Positions 9,240 to 19,627 of a DNA stretch of 64,000 bases are shown piece by piece; the stretch's first letter is position 1, and each line of letters begins with the position of its first letter. A model generated the notes under the pieces. That model searched no databases. It saw nothing but the letters and a program-made list of their open reading frames with translations, and was not told where the DNA came from. Both the position numbers and the translations under genes were made by a program. The stretch is from contig SWBL01000229.1 of the NCBI GenBank assembly GCA_024195585.1, positions 1 through 64,000 of the forward strand, read 5' to 3'. The stretch is from Aureobasidium sp. EXF-3400 (lineage: Eukaryota; Ascomycota; Dothideomycetes; Dothideales; Saccotheciaceae).

Positions 9240-11887
9240 ATGGCGGCGCATGATCCGCGCGACTCACGCGAAATCCCCGGACTGCCCTTCCAAGGCGATC
9301 AGGCATTTATGCTGCCTCCCATTCGACGTGCTAGGATGCCAGAGCGGGACAAACGAACATATCGGGCCTGCTTACATTGCCGACAACGGAAAAGTCGCTG
9401 CGACCTGTAGGTAACACCGATCCTCCTTTCCAACATCAGTCGTGTTATCTGCGAGCATATCAAGGTTCAAGCCACTAAGCTGCCTCGATCATGATCCTCT
9501 TCAGCATGAGACCTGGTCGAAATTCCATCCTAACGTGAGTTTAGATATGGCAGTGGCGAACCAGGAAAACCACCTTGTGAGCGATGTATTCGAGAAAACC
9601 ATGAATGCATTCTCGGGCCCTCTCACCGTGGTGGCCGAAGAATCAAGCGCAGTGCCACAGAGTCGGAGCAACCAGAGAACGATATTTCTCAAGTCGCTTC
9701 TTCAAGCGAAGATACCGGACAATCATCTGTCCCTCCTGTGCAGCAAGACAGACCCCGTGAGGAAAGGGACGAAAACTATCACAGGCGCATACCATCTTGG
9801 CCACAATACACACCAGGATCGAGGAGTACACCGGCATCAGCTCCAGAGGCACCAACCTCTCATCCCAGCGCGAAGATGACTGTCGACGAAAGTATCGTTT
9901 CGACTAATCTGCAGAACCCTTCCGACGCCCTTGAGTTCCTAGCCAATGTGGCTGGTCGCAACGAAGGAGCAGCACAAACGCCTTCTACGCATGGCTCTAT
10001 GTATGCAAGGTCTCCACATCAGAGCGGCGCAGATCAGCACGTACAGGATGGAACACCCTCGTCTAATCACCCTTCACCCTCAGTTATACAGATACAGTTT
10101 CCACCGTATCAAAAGGGCCATGTATCATTAGGCATGATGCACGCCCTCATAGACAGGTACAACTCTCTCCATGAAATTTTTTGAAACGGGACTTACAGGA
10201 CTTGCTAGATACAAGATGAAGTACCACCAGTTCTACTCGGTCGTGCCGCCTTTCCTGTTGGAGGCTGAGAACCTTGCCGCTAGCTCGGTACACGAGCCCT
10301 ATCTACTAGCTGCGGTATGCACCATTGCTTCCAAGGACGAGCCATCGTGGTGGGATACCCATGAGGCTTGCTCGACCCATATGCAACAGCTCATTGCCGA
10401 ACTCATGTATGGTGGCATTGCCACTCTAGGAGCTGTAGAGGCACTCTTAGTGCTGGCTGAATGGGTCCCTCGGCCACCACAATCAATGACTGCAGTTGGC
10501 CGTGGAGAAGAAGAGCAGACCGCGTGGATGCTTTCGGGTATGGCCATTCGGATGGGCTATCTCCTAGGCATCGATCGTACAGGTTTTGCAAACGAGTCTG
10601 ATCTCGATGCGCCGGACTACATTCGAAAACGTCTTGCTTGGGTCGGATGTTATATGAGCGATCGCCATATATCTGTTCGTGTTGGAAAAGCTTTCTGGAG
10701 CAGAGGTCCGGCTATGATCAAATTCTCATCTCGGGATTTCCAGGAGATCAAGTATCCGAGCAACCCTCAGGACAACTTCGCAGCTCTCTGTGAGGCACAT
10801 CTGGAATTGACTCAACTCTTTAGCAATGCTCACGATGTGCTGTACTCATCCAAGAACAGAAGTGCACAATTGAACTTTGGCGGAGAATACGTCAAATACA
10901 TTGTGAGCGTCTTCTTCTGTACCCGAGTTGGAGTATGCAAGGCTAATCGTACTTCAGGATGACTTCCGCGAAGCCATGAGCGCTTGGTATGATCGATGGG
11001 GAAAGTTGCAATGTGAGGAATCTTCGCATCGGAATAACCAGATCACGACTAACCAAGTATCAGGTACTTCGGTCATCAAAGCAGCACTCATCATATCTTT
11101 CGAATACCTTCGACTCTACGTTAATGCTTTTGCATATCAAGCGACTCTGACTCGCATGGCACAAGATTATAACGATCAACAATCATCACGAGGTCCTCAG
11201 CGTTCGAACGGGCGTGCGGCATTCACGGATTATATCGCTGCAACACCAGATGCACGATTCATTTACGATTCAATCGACTCTGCTAAAAAGCTACTGACTA
11301 TCTCCAACACTCTGCTTGATCCTACAACAGAATTCAGATACATGCCTTTGAGGTACTATCTCTATGTCATTTACTCGGCTGTATTTTTGTACAAAGCAAG
11401 ATCAACCGGAGTACTCGGGGCAGACGGTGGAGATGTGAAGAGGACTGTGGGAGAAGCTGTTGAACGTCTACAGAAGGCAAGCTCTTGCCAAAATGATGTC
11501 GGAGATCGATACAGCAGGATGTTGCGACTCCTGTGGCGGAAAGCTCCTCCTCAACCAGGAACTTCACAGTCGAATGGAAACGAACCGACATATCAGCCGA
11601 CATCACAAAATGCCCCTGTCACTGCACAGACGGAGCAGCAGAATCAGATGAACATGGACCAGACACAGCAAGGCGCCTACACCAATGCTTTCACTTTCTC
11701 CTGGCTAGATCTACATGCAGTTGGCGACTTCGCGACCAACAATAATGGCAACATGATGGACAGCTACGAAAGCTTAGACGAAGTCCCTGGACAGTCAGCA
11801 TACGGACACTTCGATCCAAACTTTGTTCAAGGGCAGCAGCAACAGATGGGCTGGAATGGATTTTCGGCTCCTGGCATCATATTCTAG
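9240..11887 (+). CDS. Zn2Cys6 fungal-type transcription factor, 5 exons
   Basis: Nuclear DNA-binding regulator; target genes unknown. Exons 9240-9406, 9554-10156, 10209-10902, 10958-11012 and 11064-11887 give 780 residues. The zinc cluster is cut by a 147-nt intron: exon 1 carries RACLHCRQRKSRCDL and exon 2 continues GEPGKPPCERCIRENHEC, giving Cys 44, 47, 54, 64, 67 and 74 (CX2CX6CX9CX2CX6C), then the usual SHRGGRR. After it comes STNLQNPSDALEFL and the fungal-specific regulatory domain (about residues 270-580; ALIDRYKMKYHQFY, YLRLYVNAFAYQATL). The fourth intron (11013-11063, 51 nt, in frame, with CTAAC) could be read through, but removing it restores LQCTSVIKAALIIS, the family pattern. The C-terminus is Gln/Asn-rich, like an activation region. 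I do not recognise a named orthologue. Confidence 0.88.
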
Positions 11888-12735
11888 AGCAGTGAATCGA
11901 TACAGATTCTTCACTACCACCGAGTTGTGCACATCGATTCATCTGCTGGTTGTTCTGAGCTAGTACAACCATTGTGTTCAGCATCGCTCTCGACCAGCCG
12001 TTCGCGCATTAGTTTGTCGCTTCTGTAGTATGGACAACATGGTGCTCTTTCCTCGTATTGCAGAGCAAAGTCGACCAAATCCTACACTACTTTGATTCTT
12101 CAAGAGCCGCCATGAACTGATAGCCTAGAAGTAAATCCTATGGAGTGCTCTCAACACTCATAATCTCTATTGAGAAGTGCAAAACTTTGGCATGGACATT
12201 CTGATGTTACAATGAGCCTCGTCCCACAGAGCCGTATGTCACACCGCGGATCGGCTACCTACTGTATGATCACAAATCTGGTTTTGTTCATGTCACGCTT
12301 TCCTTGGGACGCTCATCAGCTTCCGAAACACACAAATGGGTCATGGTATCCATAAGTGGATCAGCTTGTTAAGCGCTTAAGAAAACCTCGCGGTTCACAC
12401 GGAAGTGACATGACTCGTAGATTGAGAGGAGAATCATCATTTCCGCCGAGACCTAAGGGACAGATTTCTAGATGTGCGCGACAAAGGTAGCATTCGTGGA
12501 GCTTGAAGATCCGAATACTTTCAGCAGACTCGATATTTGAGATTTCTGGGGTGTCTGCGTTCCGGAAGCTGACCATCAAGGTGGTCGTACCCCTCGAAAC
12601 CGCATGCGGATGTCACGTAGCACACGACGAATGTTCCAATTCCAAAGCTGCTGAGTATTGATGAAAAAGGAATCCCATGGCAATGGTAAGATATCTCCTC
12701 GATCCTTCTTTTCCCTAGTGATATGCCCCACGGGT

Positions 12736-12852
12736 AGCTATAACAATGCATAGTTCCTTAGATTTACAGGAAGCACCCACTGAGAGTCGTGATATCGTCA
12801 GCTCTCTATGGACATGTCTACCATCTGGAAAGAACCATGCATTGCAATAGCT
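12736..12852 (+). repeat. MITE-like foldback element, copy A
   Basis: The ends are imperfect inverted repeats: AGCTATAACAATGCAT at the left and, read on the other strand, AGCTATTGCAATGCAT at the right. The interior (GAAGCACCCACTGAGA ... TGGACATGTCTACCATCTGG) matches copy C at most positions. No coding capacity. The element size and ends fit a non-autonomous MITE-like repeat; no clear target-site duplication is visible. Confidence 0.65.
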
Positions 12853-12910
12853 TTGATCATCACAGTGCGCTGGAGTATGTACCTCCCGCGCTTCTCTTAC
12901 GAAGGTCTAA

Positions 12911-13031
12911 GCGCTATCAAAAGGCAGGATAGTCTCTAGATTGGAGATGATTCCAGAGAGAGCCGAGACTAAACTGCTTCTCAACGGATACTGTCCTATT
13001 TGTCAAGACCATTGTGCATTTTGACAGCTGC
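12911..13031 (-). repeat. MITE-like foldback element, copy B (inverted orientation)
   Basis: Left end GCGCTATCAAAAGGCAGGAT, right end (other strand) GCAGCTGTCAAAATGCACAA. Read on the minus strand, the interior follows copy D (for example ACAGTATCCGTTGAGA versus ATAGTATCCATCGAGA, and CAATCTAGA near the end), so this copy is inverted relative to A, C and D. It ends about 230 bp before the F-box-like start codon. More diverged than the others. Confidence 0.55.
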
Positions 13032-13263
13032 ATTAGAAGGTGCGGCCAAGGCAGGAGCTTTCGACAGGAACCGAGCATCTCTCGATTGCACCATTTTGCC
13101 CATCAAGGTGTTCGATTTCATCATTCCATCAAGGTACTACGAAGACCGACTACCAATCTTTATATTCCAACGACAGTCTTATTACTTATGGATTATCTGG
13201 ACACTCGTCGACTTCAGTTTTTGATCGATACAGCAGTCAATCCTGGGACAATAGAATCGCGAG

Positions 13264-14193
13264 ATGCTTTTGCAACTTCCTCCCGAATTGATCCTCGACT
13301 CGCTCAGTCGCATTGATTACACACCTGGCTGCCTCAACGCCCTTCGCCCTGTGTGCCGCGACTTCAACAAGATTTTGCAACAACACGAGCACAGCCTAGC
13401 AGTTCAAATCATACGTTTGCAACTTCCACATGGTGTCCTAGCCAGATATCCCGGTTTGCATGGATCACGCATTGGTTTCAGAACGCTGGATAAGCTATAC
13501 ATGCGAATGCATACGTTGTTCCGTTTGGAACGAAACTGCCACAGTATTCGAAGACGAGAAGGCAAAGAAGCAGCTTGGATGAGGCCTGAATGGATAAGCT
13601 TGCAACAGACAGGGATGTATCTGCTTTACCGTCTCAATGACTCTGGTAAGTGTCTCATTAGATTGGTCGGATTATGAACTCACGCTTTGACAGGCGAAGA
13701 CAAAGCTCCCATCATTCGATCATTACCTCCCACTTCGCTCGCGATCCTACTGCTTACCCTCCACCTCTGTATCCACCAACTCCGCGCCGACGGTCCCAAT
13801 CTTCTCATCCCAACATCACCACTCCTCCACGGCATGCTACGCTTCGAAGTCGAAATTTGCTGTCAGGAACTGATCCTCCAACATGGGCCTAGCTACCTAG
13901 ATGCTCTGCTCTGCCACTGCCCCCACGCCATAAAATGTCTCGAAATGGAGGTTCGAAACATAGAAGCCAGGCAATTGCCCTCAGAAGACGGAAAGCCAAG
14001 CCAAAGGACATTGATAGCAGAGTGCAGGTGCCGGTTAGCAGACACACTAGGCACGAACATTGAGGACAACAGACAAGATATGTGGAGTGTTCTGGAAAGG
14101 ATTGGCTTATTAGATGAATCAGATGTGGTGAAAGTCATCAATGGAGAGGAACTTGTGACTAGGAAACGTCAAGATTCTGGCGTTGGATTGTAA
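13264..14193 (+). CDS. F-box-like domain protein, 2 exons
   Basis: The product starts MLLQLPPELILDSLSRI followed by LNALRPVCRDFNKI, the pattern of an N-terminal F-box (LPxEL...L...C..F), which normally binds Skp1 in SCF ubiquitin ligases. Exons 13264-13645 and 13694-14193 joined over a 48-nt intron (GTAAGT...GACAG) give 293 residues. No leucine-rich repeats or WD40 repeats follow; the rest is mostly alpha-helical with no domain I recognise. It lies between foldback copies A/B upstream and C/D downstream, which suggests a variable, possibly lineage-specific locus. The frame is intact through both exons, so I call it a gene rather than a remnant. Confidence 0.65.
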
Positions 14194-14280
14194 AGACCAA
14201 AGAAACATCACTCGCTATTGTTCTTAGATAGCCATCATTGATATTATCACAATCTCCTCTCCGTGTGCAGGTAAAATAGG

Positions 14281-14400
14281 TCACTATAAAAATGCACAAT
14301 CCTTTTAATGGATGAGAAGCATCCACTGAGATCCTTGATATCTCTGGCTCTCCGTGGACTTATATACCATGTGGAAAGTATTGCGCATTTCGATAGCTTG
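14281..14400 (+). repeat. MITE-like foldback element, copy C
   Basis: Left end TCACTATAAAAATGCACAAT; right end read on the other strand AAGCTATCGAAATGCGCAAT. The interior shares GAAGCATCCACTGAGA, TTGATATC and GTGGACTTATATACCATG with copy A. Located about 90 bp after the F-box-like stop codon. Non-coding. Confidence 0.65.
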
Positions 14401-14476
14401 AACCCGCCTACATTCTAACGTGAGAGCGGTGCCAATCTTTCCACACATTTTCTCACCATCTCATGTACGAACGCCT

Positions 14477-14597
14477 GCAGCTATAAAAAGGCACAATAGT
14501 TTTGAGAAACAAGATAGTATCCATCGAGATACCATATTCTCTCAACTCTCTTTGGACGTATCTCTGATCTAGAAGCCATTGTGCCTTTTTACAGCAA
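14477..14597 (+). repeat. MITE-like foldback element, copy D
   Basis: Best preserved ends of the four: left GCAGCTATAAAAAGGCACAA, right (other strand) TTGCTGTAAAAAGGCACAA. A transcript through it could fold into a long hairpin. The interior (AGTATCCATCGAGATACC ... TTTGGACGTATCTCTGATC) follows copies A, C and inverted B. Non-coding. Confidence 0.65.
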
Positions 14598-15989
14598 TAA
14601 CATTACTCCAGACTCTTCTTGGGTGAGAGCGTGAGTTACAGACATTCATGCATATACCTTATCTATCTTTCCACTGAGGGCTCAACATCTCGGACCGAAG
14701 GCACATCTCAGTACTACTACAACACATTGCTACCACAGCCTACCACCTACATTGTGTTATCGTATCTCGAGTCAGCAAGCGTTTGCGTGCGAAAACTATA
14801 AAGGGTGAGAAAGTGGTTGTCTTAAGTGCCGAAAACTCTATCATACTTTCGAATTTGCTGTTTTTGTTAAACAAGTTTACTCATGACTCGTAGTGATCAA
14901 AAACGCACGTGGAATGAACAAGAGTGGAGCAAACAGATTGCGTTGCGTGATTCAACCATTTTATTTTAGCTGCTGCCAGTGACATGTCAAGAGTCAAGCA
15001 TTCGCCCAATCGATCGAGTCAAGAATCGATCACTGGGTGACTTGGACTGGGGAACGGTCGGAAACAGGGATGTGTTTGTTTAGAGTAAAGGTGATATAGT
15101 AATTACAAAAAAGTATGTTAGAAGAGGTAAAAGATTATGCATAGACAGGTTTTTGGGACATCTCTGACGGTCTGCGCCTTTCTCTTTGCCTGTTTCCTCT
15201 CGTTGGTGTTGTTTCTTCTATTCCTCTTTCCGAAATCTTCTCATCCCTCCAATTTCTGCTTCTTCGGATAAGAATCCGAATTTCCGACGGCGGACGGTCG
15301 CGGATCCAAACGATCGGACCTTCCCCGACAGACAAAAAGCGGCCGTCGGCGGCCGAACCGCGTTTCCCCGAGAATCAAAACGAAAACCCAAAACTCACCC
15401 TTGATGGCGAAATATGTAATCTTAAACTTTTTCTTCTGCTCAAGGAGAAAAAATCGAGGGACCAAGTCTGAATTCCACTATCCCGTACTTGTACATGCTG
15501 TTGAGGAACTCAAAGTTCGCTCTGAATGGGCTGAGACGTAGGGCGCGGGAAATAAGAAGCAAAGGCGTTCTTGGATAACGCTCTGGCATAACCGTCGAGC
15601 TCCGTCAATTGCCCATGATGCCATGCGGTGAATCCGTGATTGGCATCTCAGCGATTAGCTTTGAGGGTGTTCGAGATGTACACCTTGTTTTGGTGGCGCT
15701 GGACACAGGGTGACTATCTGGTGGCGTTTGGCTGGACAGGTTGGCTTAGATGAGTGTTGGTCTACTGAAGCGAGCGTGAGGTGAGTGGAGGACCCGGACT
15801 GTTGCATCGCTGACTCGCTGCCATGTTCAACGGTGGTTGCTCTCGACTTCGATACCAATCGGACGGATATCGATATGCTGTTGACTTTGCAGCACTAAGG
15901 CATGGTTGGTTGTGGAGCCTTTAGCCGGTAGAGATACGTGAGTCTGGTGCATTTGCGGCATTTGGGACTTGCAAAAGGTCGGGTCCAGA

Positions 15990-17563
15990 TCATCTCACTG
16001 CTCCTGCAATGTACCACCTTCCATTATCGTAGATCCACTGTCCTCCAGCAGTGACAGCAGGGCCGCCAGGACCATTGTGCAAGGCGCTATAGTCAAGGTC
16101 GTCGCCAAAGAAGTAGTCTTCTTGGTAAGGCTTGTCGTCGATCTTCTTGGGTACGGAGTTGTAGGTGGGTATATCGCCAGCAAACTCTGGGTACGCAGCA
16201 ATGAAAGCCGCATCGATGCGCCAGCAATTCAGGTTGTAGAAGCGCTTGATCAAGTCGTCCGAGAATTGGAAGAGCTGCTTGTCGTTCTGGACGAAGGTGG
16301 TGGAGAAGTCCGAGTTCCACATGAAGCGTGTGCTGGAGTTGAAGAGCTTGAGGAAAGTGTCGTTGTCGTAGTTAGGGCCTTCGAAGACGAAGCGCTCGCG
16401 TACACCGGGCCTAAGCGCAATACTGTCAGTACTTGTTGTTTCTCAGAGGGTTTGTGCTTGTCTTACCAGGGAAAGTAATCGCCGTTTGGGATATGAGGAA
16501 CGTGCAACTGAGAAGGACGTGGTCGCATCCACTTTGGCTCAATAGTAGCAGCCATTGCTTGGGGTCCTGTAGCAAAACCCTTCATCATACGACGGAAGCA
16601 TAGCATGCCCACCATACGATCCACTTTCCTCCACTGAGAGCAGGCGCCTCCATCGATCTGTCGTAATAGAGTCCACAGCGGGTCGAGCTGCATGTATGCG
16701 GCGACAGCATCCCATCCGTGAATTAGGACCATAATGATGATGTGTTGATCGAAGACTTCTTCTGTATAGGCTGCTGCCACGCCCGGAACTGCAGACATGG
16801 CATTCGTGATTGTGCTAATTTCGTGATTCGCAGCCGGGGAAGATGGCATGGGTGCTTGTGGAGGTTGCTGCTGTTGAGACATGTTGTGAGGAACCGTCAT
16901 GGGGTATTGAGATGCCAACAAGGCAGGGTTGTTGATGGGCATGACCATTGAAGTTGTTGTGGATGTTGGCATCGGTACGCTCTGCACTGTTGTGTACATA
17001 GGCACCTCAGGCACAGGCGCAGGCACAGCTGCCATCGGCAGACTAGTCGTCTCTTTGGCATCAAGCTTTCCATCGACAACGCTGTCATTTGGTGTTGATG
17101 AAGCTGCTAGCTGGGTGCCAATGTCACTCAGAGAAGTCTGGATGAGAGATTCGATCTGACGTAGTCGTTCGGCTTGACGGTTTAGTCTTTCCTGGTCTTG
17201 TTCGTGGCGCAAAATCAGGTCAAGAACGACTTTGGGTTCGTCAGGGTTCTGTAGTCCATTCAATCGAGCTTCGAGTCGTCGCAGGTTTTCGCGGTCCTTT
17301 TCTCTCTTCCGTCGCTGGCAAAGTCGGTCCTGCTCCCTTTTCCTGGCCTTCTTCACCTCGGCGTCGTCCTGCTGGGTTGGAGTCTCGCTACTCCTCGAGA
17401 CAGTTGATCGATTCCTCGACACGTCGATGCCATCATTAGATCCGTAGTGAGACGCCATGATGGTATGTTGGTTTGAGTGCAAGGTTGAAGCTTTCCAGTC
17501 CTCTGTTCCGTGGAGAGAAGTTTGTTTGTTTTCTGTCAAGAAGTAGGCCTTTGGATCATGCAA
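15990..17563 (-). CDS. bZIP transcription factor with DUF3425 C-terminal domain
   Basis: Putative nuclear regulator of a family found only in filamentous fungi. Exons 16467-17563 and 15990-16410 joined over a 56-nt intron give 505 residues, or 470 from the second Met (MASHYGSNDG, 17458), which I think the likelier start because the leader before it looks non-coding. The basic region (RKREQDRLCQRRKREKDREN) is followed by heptad-like leucines and Arg/Gln-rich helix (about residues 70-165). A Pro/Thr/Met/Gln-rich linker leads to the DUF3425 domain (about 280-505), with WTLLRQIDGG, GFATGPQAMAATI and the junction YFPWPGVRERFV, which is the family's conserved block and confirms the splice. Target genes cannot be told. 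Confidence 0.88.
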
Positions 17564-18784
17564 ATGTACTAATGGTGAGGACAGAAGGCCTTAGGCGATG
17601 ACAAAGTGGCCATTCGACGGGGTTAATATCACGCACTCACGGCTCCCGACAGAGCTTAAAAGAAGTCAGGTTCCCGTCGAAGTAAGTTTGAAAGCGTAGG
17701 ATCAGATTGAGGTGCGCACTGCCACTGGGTCGATCGGAGCAGCAACAAAGTCAGGTAACATGGCCAAAAGCTCTGTGAGCACCATATGGATTAATAATAA
17801 CGCCTCTTCTCCAGTCAAAACGCACGGGTGCAGCTCTCTGCCGACGCTTTACGGCAGCGGCGCTAGGTGAAAACGTGTGAACCGGCATTCCCCTTTCATC
17901 TACGGATATATGACTCGTGGAACCGCCTCAAACGGCATGCGGATCATCAACCGTGACCTGTGGGCGCATCAACGGGTGAGTACGGAGTTTAACTTCGATA
18001 GGACAACCCTTTGAGGTTTGACCGTGGAACAGCATGGTTTCCAAGCAAAAGGCTGGCTATTGTATCCTTTTTAAACTTTGATGATACAACATGTTCTTCA
18101 CAGCACCGCCCGCCCTCCTGTCATCATTGGCTGTTGATCCTTCTTGAATAATGGGCACCTGGATTGCGGGGTTTATGCTCATCATCGGGCAGCCTGATGT
18201 TGGTTGACGGTTGCCCACCTGCATCTATTTGACATGGCACCACCAGAAAGAGATCAGACATGGCTGCCATGGCTGAATCTAGCCAGGCTCTGTTAATATT
18301 TTGTTATCTCGGAAGGCGTCTGCCGTAACTTTTCTGGAAGCAAGCGTGTAATGAGCTTTTCGAGTCGTGATGAGCTCGGAGTACCTCCGTAGTATATACT
18401 AATGCCATGTGATGATATCGGCGAGCGGGAGTGAGCTTGGAGCTGCTGCTAATGAGCTTACTTGAAATTCTTGTTAGGGCGCCTGTCTGTGTGTAAGATA
18501 CAGAGAGCAACATACGCGACTCTCTCATCGTCATCCTCCCCGGCGCCAGCGATGGACGCAAAAAGCTTCCTTGGGTATCTTTCTACCAACTTCATTTTGA
18601 TGGCGCCGGTCAGCCTCGTCCGGAATGTGCGCTGTGGCCTTGATCCGTGTCCTTGATGTGTCGGTCCCCATGTCCCCAAATGGTTCCGATCCGATCTGAA
18701 GGTTGGCCATAGCAACCTCATCCTTCTTGTGGCCTCTTTTGTTTTCTTGCTCGTCGTCATATCTTGCCAACAGAAGAAGTTCCA
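17564..18784. other. intergenic region between the bZIP gene and LSM8
   Basis: About 1.2 kb with no supported gene. Short frames on the minus strand near 18304-18788 overlap the 3' flank of LSM8 and have no recognisable domain. The 17564-17900 part is the probable promoter of the bZIP gene. Confidence 0.45.
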
Positions 18785-19136
18785 TCACACGTGTTTCGTG
18801 GAACCAATGACCTCTCCTCGGACCTTCGTCCAGTCAATGCTTGAATCCATGGCTTCATCCACCAAGCCGCAGACCACGACGTTGTCGCCTCGAATCATGT
18901 AAAGTCCATGCGGTGTTTCCGAGCTCTCTTCCGGGTCATCTTGGGGTCGGATCACGCGTTCGACGGTATCCTTGAGGACGAGGTTGGTGACTTGATCGCA
19001 AGACACGAGCGTGCCTACTAATGTGCGTCCATCGACTGTGATGATGCAGATTTTCTCTGCCAATGCTGTCAGTTTCTCGTCATGACTAAGACGGGGGACT
19101 CATGTACTCACTGTTCATGTACTGATTGAGCGACAT
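18785..19136 (-). CDS. LSM8: U6 snRNA-associated Sm-like protein LSm8
   Basis: Subunit of the nuclear LSm2-8 ring that binds the 3' end of U6 snRNA and supports splicing. A 25-nt first exon (19112-19136; MSLNQYMN plus one base) is joined over a 55-nt intron (GTGAGT...GGCAG) to 18785-19056, giving 98 residues. The junction restores NQYMNKKICIITVDGRTLVG, the conserved N-terminus of LSm8. Both Sm motifs are present: Sm1 (IITVDGRTLVGTLVSCDQVTN) and Sm2 (GLYMIRGDNVVVCGLVD). Without the tiny first exon the gene would wrongly appear to start at an internal Met. Confidence 0.96.
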
Positions 19137-19627
19137 GGTGGTGGCAGGTTGCCGAAGCGCGTTTGCGCCTGGCTACAGTCTTTCTTTCTGGATCGATGCG
19201 CGCAGGGGACAGAGAAGAGGTCTTCGTATGCGATGAGGCGCAAGCAGGTTTGGCAACGTCCGGAGATGAGCGAGTGTAGTTGAGTGGTGTTTTGTTTGGT
19301 GTAGATAGCTTCCAAGATGTGCTAGTTGACCTTGAAGCTCAAAGATCGAAACATGAAAGATGATTTGGTCTGTGCGTCAATACCATCAACAGAGGGAGCA
19401 CCCTGTCCATGAAGTCTCAACGAGCTTATCCACACTTGTTTCACTTTTTCATATCGAAGACCATGTCCTTATATTGCAGCAACACTGGATCGCTTCGTCT
19501 AAATTTTTTCAAACTAGTACTTGTCAGGAAAGTGCGTGGCTGAGGAAGCGATTGATTCAAGCTGCAGTTTTCTGATACGCCAAACTCCTCCCAATGACCA
19601 ATTGACACCTGTAACTAAACGCTCCAC
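19137..19627. other. spacer between LSM8 and ERB1
   Basis: About 490 bp, the LSM8 promoter on one side and the 3' flank of ERB1 on the other. No gene seen. Confidence 0.5.

Larger units (their letters stand above)
11888..13263. other. intergenic region with two foldback elements
   Basis: The first 850 bp hold no recognisable gene; small open frames near 12170-12750 on both strands have no supporting features. The second part holds foldback copies A and B, listed separately, which run almost up to the F-box-like gene. Confidence 0.5.
14194..15989. other. intergenic region, about 1.8 kb
   Basis: Holds foldback copies C and D in its first 400 bp. From about 14600 to 15989 I see no gene: open frames there (for example 15135-15465 on both strands) are short and lack any recognisable protein feature. 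The last 200 bp are probably the 3' flank of the bZIP gene. Confidence 0.45.

Noticed and set aside
9407..9553. Possibility that the Zn2Cys6 gene is a pseudogene because the zinc cluster breaks after CDL
   Set aside because: Removing a GT...AG intron restores the full six-Cys cluster in frame.
12361..12751. Minus-strand open frames near the foldback elements
   Set aside because: Short, no domain, and no splice sites joining them into a longer product.
15969..16478. 169-codon open frame on the plus strand opposite the bZIP gene
   Set aside because: It overlaps the conserved DUF3425 exon and intron on the other strand; a shadow frame.
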